From Lachnospiraceae bacterium (GTDB lineage Bacteria > Bacillota > Clostridia > Lachnospirales > Lachnospiraceae): DNA of 5,409 nt. Where the stretch lies: contig JAFSYD010000312.1 of assembly GCA_017443685.1 (NCBI GenBank), forward strand, positions 1 to 5,409, written 5' to 3'. The notes under the pieces were generated by a model, which was not told the DNA's origin, made no database searches, and saw nothing but the letters and a program-made list of their open reading frames with translations. The position numbers and the translations under genes are program-made. Shown here piece by piece: positions 1 through 5,409 of the stretch (its first letter is position 1; the number at the start of each line of letters is the position of its first letter).

Positions 1-356
1 AGCAGGGCTCCGCAAAGATTACCGATATAGCATACGATCCAAAGAAATGCCGCGTCCTTGCCCTCTACCGTTCCGCGCAGCATTCCCGCCGCCATCACGA
101 AATTATTGCCCGTAAAAAGCTCTGCGCCCGCCATCACCACCAGCGACAGCGCCACCCCAAAGCAAAGACCCATCAAAAGCTTTGCGCCTGCATATTCGTT
201 TAAAAGCCCGCCAACCGTAAAAGACAGCAGCACGCCAAAACCGATATACATCCCGGCAAGCATCGCCAGTAAAAAATATCCAAACAGATTCGCATGCAGA
301 AAGCTCACCTTAGCCTCTGCTGTCCGGGACACGTCCGTAAACTCTTTCTGAAACAT
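1..356 (-). CDS. Formate/nitrite transporter (FNT) family channel, N-terminal part, cut by window edge
   Basis: FNT proteins are pentameric inner-membrane channels for small monovalent anions (formate, nitrite, hydrosulfide; FocA, NirC and HSC/AsrD types). The visible 118 codons hold roughly the first half. A short soluble N-terminus (residues 1-20) is followed by a first membrane helix at about 23-50. The broken second helix carries the family signature AGAELFTGNNFVMAAGML at 76-93, which includes the loop that shapes the pore constriction. A third helix starts at about 103 and contains GNLCGAL, matching the GNLxGAL of known members. The start at 356 is chosen because GAGGG lies five bases upstream and the N-terminus aligns with the usual family beginning. 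The reading frame is open to position 1; the second half, with the pore histidine, is outside the window, so substrate cannot be assigned. Phe is coded almost only by TTT here, unlike the mixed use in the neighbouring genes. Family call is firm, subtype unknown. Confidence 0.93.
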   Translation of the reverse strand, partial: MFQKEFTDVSRTAEAKVSFLHANLFGYFLLAMLAGMYIGFGVLLSFTVGGLLNEYAGAKLLMGLCFGVALSLVVMAGAELFTGNNFVMAAGMLRGTVEGKDAAFLWIVCYIGNLCGAL

Positions 357-360
357 CTCA

Positions 361-367
361 TCCCTCT
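361..367 (-). promoter_or_regulatory. Ribosome binding site of the FNT gene
   Basis: On the minus strand AGAGGGA precedes the ATG at 356, with five bases between GAGGG and the start. It is the best Shine-Dalgarno match in the gap and fixes the start. A second ATG lies in the bases just upstream (GGGATGAGATG) but is out of frame with the FNT protein. Confidence 0.7.
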
Positions 368-379
368 TTTCCTAAAGCT

Positions 380-385
380 CTTATA
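380..385 (-). promoter_or_regulatory. Possible -10 element for the FNT gene (weak)
   Basis: The 68-base gap between the CapA-type gene and the FNT gene (357-424) is clearly more AT-rich than its surroundings. Read on the minus strand it contains TATAAG, five of six bases of the sigma-A -10 consensus, which would give a leader of about 17 bases containing the ribosome binding site. At 17 bases upstream the -35 position reads AAGATA, a poor match. No GC-rich hairpin followed by a T-run is present in the gap, so read-through from the upstream operon is equally possible. Confidence 0.25.
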
Positions 386-424
386 ATAAACCGTTCAGAA
401 AATATCTTTCCTTACAGCTAAATC

Positions 425-1690
425 CTACCTTGCCGACAACACGCCGTCCGCATCGATCGCGATCGTCTGCGAGATACTGCGCAGCAGATCGAACACGCCG
501 TCCGCCCTCGCCGCGTCTGCCGTCATCGTACGGTAATTCGAACAGAAAGCCGGTATGATCTTTACGGCTCTCCCATCCGCATCATACGTAAATGTCACCG
601 CCACCGTCTGCTCGATCCGGTTCGTCGAGATAAAATCTCCGAGACTGTAAAATACATAACCGCCGCCATAGCTCTCGATTCCCTGCAGCACATGCGGATG
701 CGCGCCGATCACGGCATCCGCGCCCGCGTCGATGAACTTGCGTCCGTCATTGATCTGATAATCCGTCAGTTCCGTCGTCCGCATCTGTCCCCAGTGCGCA
801 AGCACAAATACGTGGTCGTACTGTTCCTTCGCCGCTGCGATCGCGTCAAGCAGTCCCGTCTCATCATATAAGGAAAACATCCCCGGCTGACGGTTCTGCA
901 CATTCCACGATACTTCCGGGATCACGTGCGTCGCCGCTAAAAAAGCGAAGGTCTGTCCGCCTGCCTCGACCACGGCCGGTGCCGACGCCTGCGCATAGGA
1001 ATCCCCCGCACCGATGTACCGTATCCCCGCGCCGTCGATCGTAACAAATGTATCGGACAGCGCTTCCGTCCCGAAATCGAGCGCGTGATTATTGGCAAGT
1101 CCCGCAATATCCACGCCCATAGCATTTAAGATCGTAACATATTTCGGATCCACGCGGTAGGTATACTGCTTGCTCGCCTGCACGCCTCTGTCGGAAAAAG
1201 CGAACTCGTTGTTGATGACGCAGATATCCGCATCCTTCATCGCCGAAAGCAGTCCTTCGTCCAAAACACCATCGATCCCCTGCGCATCATAGTTCTTTTG
1301 AACCGCCGGATCCAGCCATACGTCTCCGGTAAAAAGGATCGTAACGGGCGCTGCCTCCTCTGGTTCGGCTTCTGCCGAACCCTCCTCTGCCGCGTCCGCG
1401 CCATCCTCCTGCCCCGCGTCCGAAGACGCAGCTGCTGCCGCCCGGGCATCCGCTCCCTGCCGGCTTTGCACCTGTCCGTTCTTTGCCGAATCCGCCGATG
1501 CTCTCTGCGCTTCCCATGCGCTCATTACGATGTGCGGCAGGTTCACATAATACGCTGCCGCGAGTCCGGCTGCAAAGAGGATCCCTATCACGAGGAACCA
1601 CACCGCTTTTTTTCGCCGGCGTCCCTTTTGGTAATTACGGCGGTTCCTGCGAATTTTTACAACACGTCTGTCACCTTCGGGGTAGACCAT
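425..1690 (-). CDS. Membrane-anchored CapA/PgsA-type protein (PGA_cap metallophosphatase fold)
   Basis: A 421-residue protein of the CapA family, named for poly-gamma-glutamate capsule synthesis proteins but widespread in Firmicutes with unknown substrates; the fold is a calcineurin-like metal-dependent phosphoesterase. In order: a very basic N-terminus (7-28), one membrane helix (about 29-49), an Ala/Glu/Asp-rich linker (about 79-115), then the catalytic domain (116 to about 385). Family motifs are all present: GDVWLD at 122-127, INNEF at 159-163, LANNHALDFG at 198-207, AHWG at 298-301, GAHPHVLQG at 329-337 and GDF at 351-353. The Asp, Asn and His residues in these motifs are the expected metal ligands, so the protein looks intact. 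The positive-inside rule places the N-terminus in the cytoplasm and the enzyme domain outside. The ATG directly follows the stop codon of the carboxypeptidase gene and has a good ribosome binding site. Whether it makes or trims a capsule-like polymer or acts on a wall phosphate cannot be told; no capB, capC or ligase gene is in view. Confidence 0.92.
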   Translation of the reverse strand: MVYPEGDRRVVKIRRNRRNYQKGRRRKKAVWFLVIGILFAAGLAAAYYVNLPHIVMSAWEAQRASADSAKNGQVQSRQGADARAAAAASSDAGQEDGADAAEEGSAEAEPEEAAPVTILFTGDVWLDPAVQKNYDAQGIDGVLDEGLLSAMKDADICVINNEFAFSDRGVQASKQYTYRVDPKYVTILNAMGVDIAGLANNHALDFGTEALSDTFVTIDGAGIRYIGAGDSYAQASAPAVVEAGGQTFAFLAATHVIPEVSWNVQNRQPGMFSLYDETGLLDAIAAAKEQYDHVFVLAHWGQMRTTELTDYQINDGRKFIDAGADAVIGAHPHVLQGIESYGGGYVFYSLGDFISTNRIEQTVAVTFTYDADGRAVKIIPAFCSNYRTMTADAARADGVFDLLRSISQTIAIDADGVLSAR

Positions 1691-3097
1691 CTATCTAACC
1701 TCCCGTTCTCTTACCCTTCTTTTTTTCTTTCTCCTTTTCCGTCTCCGGCGGAAATGCCGCCGCAAAAGGTTACTGCCATAATAACCGCGGAACGGTGCCT
1801 CCACGTACATATGCCGCAGAAATAACAGCAAACCGAGGCCGGCCGCGGTCCCCGTAACCGGCAGGATCCATTTTACCACATTTTCAAAACGCCGGTGCGT
1901 TACCACAACGGGCGTTCCGCCCTCAATCTCCGGCTCAATGACCGTCGGCTTTTCGTAAAGGACTTTTGAACGCCCCGCCATGTGATCGGCATAGGTAAAC
2001 GTAAGCTCACCGATCACAGGCTCGCCATCCGTCACGCCGAAAAAGGCAAGCGCAGCCTTCGCCTCTGATACTGCCACACCCGTCGGGAGCGTTATCGCAG
2101 CATCCTTTTCAAGAGACACCTTCGACAGATCGATGTCACCGAAAGCCTCCTCCCCTTCGACCAGCGGCAGTTCTTTCGTATCAAATCCGTCGGCGATCGG
2201 CGTCGTATCAAAATGCTCAAAGCAGTAATCGAACAATCTTCTTGTGTCGTTGTAATGACAGCCCTGCCCGGCATTCAATACAACACAGACAAGCGTCTGT
2301 CCGTCCTTTTTCGCATACGTGACCAGCGTGTTGTTCGCTTCCGTCGTGTAGCCCGTCTTCCCGCCCACACAGTATTCGTACAGATACTTACGCGTCTTGT
2401 AGAAATTCAGCATCGCGTGGTGGTTGTTCAGGTACGTTTCCTCTTCATGGATGTTCGTCGGCGGGATGGTATATGTCTTCGTCCCGCAGATCTCATCGAA
2501 GGTCTCATTGTGAAACGCTTCCCGTGCGATGAGCGCCATATCATAGGCGGTTGTATAGTGGTTCTCGTCAAAAAGCCCGTTCGAATTGCAAAAATGTGTA
2601 TTCTTGCATCCAAGCGCCGCCGCCTTTTCGTTCATCATATTGATAAACGTATCGTAGTCTCCGCCGATGTGCTCGGCGATCGCATAAGCGCATTCGTTCG
2701 CCGACTCGAGCATCATGCCGTACATACAGTCCCGAAGCGACATCCGCTCATCTACATCTCTTGCGATGTGAGCGCTTCCCGGCTCGATCCCGAACACCGC
2801 CTCTTTTGTAAATGTCACCGTATCGTCAAGATTGCCATTCTCTAACGCCAGCATTGCGGTCATCACCTTTGTGATACTCGCCGGATAATGCTTCTCGTTC
2901 GCTCCGAATGCGTAAAGGAGGGCACCCGAATCCACATCCATCACTACCGCCGTCTCCCCAACTGAGGAAAGCGATAATCCCTGCGGCCAGACGGCTTCGG
3001 CAAAAACAGTAAGCGGAACGCACACCGTCTGCGCCACTGCCACGAGTATCAGGATCAAAAGCGTGGGCAAAACCGTTTTTCTTTTTATAAACATCAT
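1691..3097 (-). CDS. D-alanyl-D-alanine carboxypeptidase (peptidase S11, PBP5/DacF type)
   Basis: A low-molecular-weight penicillin-binding protein that removes the terminal D-Ala from peptidoglycan pentapeptides outside the membrane, limiting cross-linking. All three active-site motifs are present with normal spacing: SITK at 74-77 (nucleophile Ser74, Lys77), SAN at 132-134 and KTG at 247-249. A signal peptide occupies about 1-35 (basic start, long hydrophobic core, Ala-x-Ala-like end near 33-35). The S11 catalytic domain runs to about 295, then a beta-rich C-terminal domain to about 395. Unlike the usual amphipathic anchor, a true membrane helix follows (about 408-428), then a 40-residue cytoplasmic tail ending in a stretch with 17 Arg/Lys in 23 residues (446-468). 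The outer domain carries nine cysteines, compatible with an anaerobic host. The start overlaps the VanW gene stop as ATGA, and no good Shine-Dalgarno is seen, so translation is probably coupled; a second ATG follows at once. Function is firm; paralogue (dacF, dacB or sporulation type) is not decided. Confidence 0.95.
   Translation of the reverse strand: MMFIKRKTVLPTLLILILVAVAQTVCVPLTVFAEAVWPQGLSLSSVGETAVVMDVDSGALLYAFGANEKHYPASITKVMTAMLALENGNLDDTVTFTKEAVFGIEPGSAHIARDVDERMSLRDCMYGMMLESANECAYAIAEHIGGDYDTFINMMNEKAAALGCKNTHFCNSNGLFDENHYTTAYDMALIAREAFHNETFDEICGTKTYTIPPTNIHEEETYLNNHHAMLNFYKTRKYLYEYCVGGKTGYTTEANNTLVTYAKKDGQTLVCVVLNAGQGCHYNDTRRLFDYCFEHFDTTPIADGFDTKELPLVEGEEAFGDIDLSKVSLEKDAAITLPTGVAVSEAKAALAFFGVTDGEPVIGELTFTYADHMAGRSKVLYEKPTVIEPEIEGGTPVVVTHRRFENVVKWILPVTGTAAGLGLLLFLRHMYVEAPFRGYYGSNLLRRHFRRRRKRRKKKRRVREREVR
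1699..1704 (-). promoter_or_regulatory. Ribosome binding site of the CapA-type gene, inside the carboxypeptidase 3' end
   Basis: GGGAGG on the minus strand, eight bases before the ATG at 1690, is the strongest Shine-Dalgarno sequence in the window. It is embedded in the last codons of the upstream gene (CGG GAG GTT AGA TAG), so the same bases encode Arg-Glu-Val and recruit ribosomes. This supports the start choice and independent or re-initiating translation of the CapA-type protein. Confidence 0.8.
3094..3097 (-). other. ATGA start-stop overlap joining the VanW and carboxypeptidase genes
   Basis: The VanW gene ends in GAA TGA and the carboxypeptidase begins ATG ATG, sharing ATGA on the minus strand. 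The nearest purine-rich element upstream (ACAGG) is about 14 bases from the start, too far to act well. The arrangement is typical of translational coupling, with ribosomes re-initiating after termination, and implies co-transcription. Confidence 0.8.
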
Positions 3098-4680
3098 TCT
3101 ATTATCATAACCTGTTCATCAACATTGGTAACCGTAATGGGTGCGGGCGTTTCCTCTTCCTGCGCGGGCGGCGCTTCGGCCGCCGGTGCACCCGCGCCCG
3201 ACTGCTCCGCCATTGTAACCGAGATCACATTCTCATCCTGCGTGGCGATCGCTGAACGCATCGCCGAGGTTGCGGAAGGATCATTCGACGCCGTACCGAC
3301 GGCAATGATCGTATTCCTCGCCTTGTAGGAAGAACGGTTAAAAATCTGGTTACTCTCTTCCACACCGTCCACCGTAACGATCTTCAACAGATGCGCCTCA
3401 TAGCCGGTCTGCGGCCCCTGTACGCGGGATCTGTAACCGATCGGCTGATCCGCCGCTTCCCTGTATACAACCGTCGGCTCGATCTCCTCAACGATCTCAC
3501 TGACGAACTCGATCTCGCGGTTCGCCGGCCGTGTCTCTTTTCCGTAGATCGTCGCCGTGATCGAAGAGCCCGTCGTAATGAGATCAATGTAGATCGGTGT
3601 ATCCTGATTGTTTTGGAATTTTAAATCCTTATAATCCCCGGCGATCGCCGAATCCATCGAAGGTTCCACATAGGATACCGTCATGGAGTGCGGGCTCCGC
3701 TCCGTTACCTTAAGCTCCGCGCGGATCACCGCGTTATACAGGGTGGACGAGATCTGGCAGACACCGCCGCCGACGGAATCCACTACCTGCCCGTTCTCGT
3801 AAGCGGTCGCCATGGCATAACCGTTCTCCTCGTTGATCGGGGCCAGGTTCGCCGCCACCGAGATCGTCTCTCCGGGGTAAAGCACCTTGCCGTTCAGCTT
3901 CGACGCGCCGTTCTCGACATTCTTCCGCCGTCCGCCCGCCGATGAGCCGTAGTTGGTCGTATAGGTACCGAGCACATCCTTTATCGTTAAAAGGTCTTCC
4001 TTTTTCCCCTGCGGCTCTTCCGTTTTGACCGAAAGGGAAAGCGTCGCATCGGAACCGTCCCACTCATTCTGTATGAAGTCGGCGATCGTATTGACCGACT
4101 TCTTGATGCTTAAGACCGTCCCGACCTGTCCGTCGACGATCTCAAACGCGCCATTCTTACGGACAATGGTATTGTCCACCGCCGGTACATCCAGCGCCGC
4201 CTTGCTTTCTTTTAAAAACTCCGTGACCGCCAGACGGTTCGCGTAATAGGTCAGCGCGATGTCTTTCTTTTCTCCGCGATCCTTTTTCTGCTTCGCCAAA
4301 AAACGTGCGAGGAGGTTGCCGGAGGCTCCGTAATGCAGCGCCTCTTCGATCGCCTCTTCCTCATTGGAGGTAATCTTTAAATCCTTGTTCGTGCAGGTGA
4401 TGCTCTTATCATTCGCCTGTAAGGTAAAGGTTGCCTGTGTATAGGACTCCACGTATGGCTCAAGCGCCTCTTTCGCCTGCTGCCGCGTCATCCCCGCAAC
4501 GTCCACACCGGCGATCGTGATATTCTCCGCGATCGTCTCCAATCCCGACGGTACGGGATCCGATTTCTTTTCGGCGGATACGACCAGCGGTGCGAAATAT
4601 ACCATCAGGCATACCGCCACACAGACGGCAGCACGAAGAAATCTTCTTATCTTATGCTGTATCATAAAAACCATTTTCAT
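3094..4680 (-). CDS. VanW family protein with peptidoglycan-binding-like and G5-like domains
   Basis: A 528-residue exported or membrane-tethered protein. VanW occurs as an accessory gene in vanB-type vancomycin resistance clusters and, far more often, as a chromosomal protein (YoaR-like) of Firmicutes; its biochemical role is not established. Order: basic start and hydrophobic signal/anchor (about 14-36, possible cleavage after VSA), a region like the PG_binding_4 family (about 85-215), the VanW domain (about 240-382) with the hallmark GGGVCQISSTLYNAV at 304-318 and the segment YPGETIS at 268-274, then a G5-like module (about 400-465), and a tail rich in Ala, Pro and Glu (about 491-513). Length and order match full-length chromosomal family members, with no sign of truncation. 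No vanS, vanR, vanH, ligase or vanX gene is in view, so resistance should not be inferred. The first ATG (4680) has GGA only two bases upstream; the third codon ATG (4674) has that GGA at a normal eight-base distance and may be the real start. Confidence 0.93.
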   Translation of the reverse strand: MKMVFMIQHKIRRFLRAAVCVAVCLMVYFAPLVVSAEKKSDPVPSGLETIAENITIAGVDVAGMTRQQAKEALEPYVESYTQATFTLQANDKSITCTNKDLKITSNEEEAIEEALHYGASGNLLARFLAKQKKDRGEKKDIALTYYANRLAVTEFLKESKAALDVPAVDNTIVRKNGAFEIVDGQVGTVLSIKKSVNTIADFIQNEWDGSDATLSLSVKTEEPQGKKEDLLTIKDVLGTYTTNYGSSAGGRRKNVENGASKLNGKVLYPGETISVAANLAPINEENGYAMATAYENGQVVDSVGGGVCQISSTLYNAVIRAELKVTERSPHSMTVSYVEPSMDSAIAGDYKDLKFQNNQDTPIYIDLITTGSSITATIYGKETRPANREIEFVSEIVEEIEPTVVYREAADQPIGYRSRVQGPQTGYEAHLLKIVTVDGVEESNQIFNRSSYKARNTIIAVGTASNDPSATSAMRSAIATQDENVISVTMAEQSGAGAPAAEAPPAQEEETPAPITVTNVDEQVMIIE

Positions 4681-4686
4681 ATTCCA

Positions 4687-4717
4687 ACTATATTAAGCTT
4701 TTTCGGGCGATTGTCAA
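4687..4717 (-). promoter_or_regulatory. Candidate sigma-A promoter upstream of the VanW gene
   Basis: A perfect -35 hexamer TTGACA lies at 4717-4712 on the minus strand. TATAGT (five of six) is at 4692-4687 with a 19-base spacer, and overlapping AT-rich alternatives give 16-17 bases (TAATAT, AATATA). The -35 contains the TGA stop codon of the upstream gene. Transcription would start at or within a few bases of the VanW start codons, giving an almost leaderless message. The short 33-base gap has no terminator hairpin, so this would be an internal promoter within a longer unit. A chance match is possible. Confidence 0.35.
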
Positions 4718-5409
4718 GGTGCTTCTTCCGTTTCGTCCGCGGCCGCTTCCCGTATCGGCATGGCCTGCTCGATCGTCGCAGAAGTAACGTTTCCTTTTGC
4801 GTCTTTTCCGATCGCGAAGGTCATCTCCCATTCGTGTTCGTCCGATGCCGCTTCCTTTACCTTCGCGTTCATTGCGGAAAAAAGGTTGCCGAGCTCCTGC
4901 TGCATCAGATTATTTTTTACCGCGTCTTCGCCGTTTTGATCGTAAATATCCATCAGAGTTTTCTGATTCTCCGAGGTATAATTGGCAAGCGCCACATTCG
5001 CAAGGGCGATCTCTCCGGAAAAATCCAGGTTCACAAGACTCCCGACTCCGGTGATGCGAACCGGCATCGTCGCCGTGATCGAATGCCTGTCTTTGCTTAC
5101 GATCGAAAGCTCGCCGATATCATAGGATACGTCGGTGATCACATTTTTCGAAAGAGACTTTGTAAACGTATCAAAGCTTTCCTTAAGATTATCATCGAGA
5201 TCCTCTTCGGACAGCGAAAGACCGTCAAGCAAAAGCTTCCGGTACTCCTTAACATCCATCATATCAAGCGCCATCTGCGTGGCAGCCCCTTCGCTCACGT
5301 AGAGACTGGCTGTTCCGATATCCCCGTTCTGTAAGGCTTCGCAAAAGCCTTTGACATCCTCCGTCACTGCGCGCTCCACGGCTTCCTCTTGCATTCGCTC
5401 TCTTTCGAA
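4714..5409 (-). CDS. Unrecognised protein, probably exported; C-terminal part, 5' end beyond the window
   Basis: I do not recognise this protein with confidence. The frame is open to the window edge (five codons precede the first ATG at 5394), so 231 codons are visible. That ATG is preceded only by a weak purine run (GAGAGCGA), and I think it is internal. The visible part has no membrane helix. It starts with a helix-like segment (TEDVKGFCEALQNGD) and a short stretch about material lost or gained in Ala/Ser residues, continues with charged helices to about residue 80 from that Met, then alternating strands (about 85-135), a helix (about 140-180) and a final strand region ending in an acidic tail. 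This layout recalls small NTF2-like or DUF4878/DUF5105-type outer domains of Firmicute lipoproteins; that is a guess from pattern only. It lies 33 bases before the VanW gene on the same strand and is likely a member of the same envelope operon. Confidence 0.7.
   Translation of the reverse strand, partial: FERERMQEEAVERAVTEDVKGFCEALQNGDIGTASLYVSEGAATQMALDMMDVKEYRKLLLDGLSLSEEDLDDNLKESFDTFTKSLSKNVITDVSYDIGELSIVSKDRHSITATMPVRITGVGSLVNLDFSGEIALANVALANYTSENQKTLMDIYDQNGEDAVKNNLMQQELGNLFSAMNAKVKEAASDEHEWEMTFAIGKDAKGNVTSATIEQAMPIREAAADETEEAP

Noticed and set aside
58..351. Plus-strand open frame of 97 codons
   Set aside because: The opposite strand encodes an FNT channel with the AGAELFTGN signature; the plus-strand product is a Pro/Ser/Lys-rich shadow.
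357..424. Rho-independent terminator after the CapA-type gene
   Set aside because: Only a tiny AT-rich hairpin (GAAA/TTTC) can be drawn and there is no GC stem with a following T-run.
438..505. Direct repeat AACACGCCGTCCGC at 438-451 and 492-505
   Set aside because: Both copies are in frame and encode Ala-Asp-Gly-Val segments near the CapA C-terminus; only 14 bases long and explained by similar short peptides and codon bias.
1717..1730. A-run (seven A on the minus strand) in the carboxypeptidase tail as a programmed frameshift site
   Set aside because: Either slip would meet a stop codon within a few codons (TAA or TAG) and would not join the CapA frame, so no useful product results.
1298..1825. 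Plus-strand open frame of 175 codons
   Set aside because: It spans the CapA N-terminus and the carboxypeptidase tail on the opposite strand, has low-quality composition rich in Arg, Cys and Pro, and carries no family motif.
2213..2845. Plus-strand open frame of 210 codons
   Set aside because: It lies opposite the catalytic domain of the carboxypeptidase, whose SxxK, SxN and KTG motifs prove the minus-strand frame; the translation is Arg/Val-rich as expected of a shadow.
3094..4680. Vancomycin resistance cluster suggested by VanW
   Set aside because: No VanR/VanS, VanH, D-Ala-D-Lac/D-Ser ligase or VanX/VanY-type genes are present; the carboxypeptidase is an ordinary S11 penicillin-binding protein, and VanW proteins are common chromosomal proteins in Firmicutes.
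4654..5334. Long plus-strand open frame (226 codons) opposite the first gene
   Set aside because: It mirrors the minus-strand gene, gives an Arg/His/Phe-rich protein without recognisable motifs, and has no clear ribosome binding site. The minus-strand frame has sensible composition and operon spacing.

Overview
The window is a compact, one-directional piece of bacterial chromosome. All five genes lie on the minus strand, so transcription runs from position 5409 towards position 1. G+C is moderate, a little over half by eye. The exported proteins, the VanW-family protein and the S11 D,D-carboxypeptidase with several cysteines in its outer domain suggest a low-oxygen Firmicute, most like Clostridia/Lachnospiraceae. 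That placement is inference from gene content and style, with no marker gene to prove it.

Layout in transcription order. (1) 5409-4714: the 3' part of an unrecognised gene, probably the outer domain of an exported or lipid-anchored protein whose signal peptide lies beyond the window. (2) 4680-3094: a VanW-family protein with an export signal, a peptidoglycan-binding-like region, the VanW domain, a G5-like module and a low-complexity tail. A promoter-like sequence lies in the 33-base gap before it. (3) 3097-1691: a penicillin-binding D-alanyl-D-alanine carboxypeptidase (peptidase S11) with all three catalytic motifs, a C-terminal membrane helix and a very basic cytoplasmic tail. (4) 1690-425: a membrane-anchored CapA/PgsA-type metallophosphatase-fold protein with a basic N-terminal tail. 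(5) 356-1: the N-terminal 118 codons of a formate/nitrite transporter (FNT) family channel, cut by the window edge.

Genes 2, 3 and 4 are tightly joined (a 4-base ATGA overlap, then a stop codon immediately followed by a start codon) and read as an envelope operon acting outside the membrane on peptidoglycan or an attached polymer. Gene 1 is probably part of the same unit. The FNT gene follows after a 68-base AT-rich gap with no visible terminator; it may be read through from the operon or have its own weak promoter.

No RNA gene, CRISPR array, insertion sequence or attachment site was seen, and no gene-free stretch exceeds 300 bases. The points most worth a second look are the in-frame TAG-ATG junction between two membrane enzymes of mirrored topology, the arginine/lysine-rich cytoplasmic tails on both sides of it, and the strong excess of CGATCG, all in one codon phase. 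I see no clear evidence of a wholly new system.
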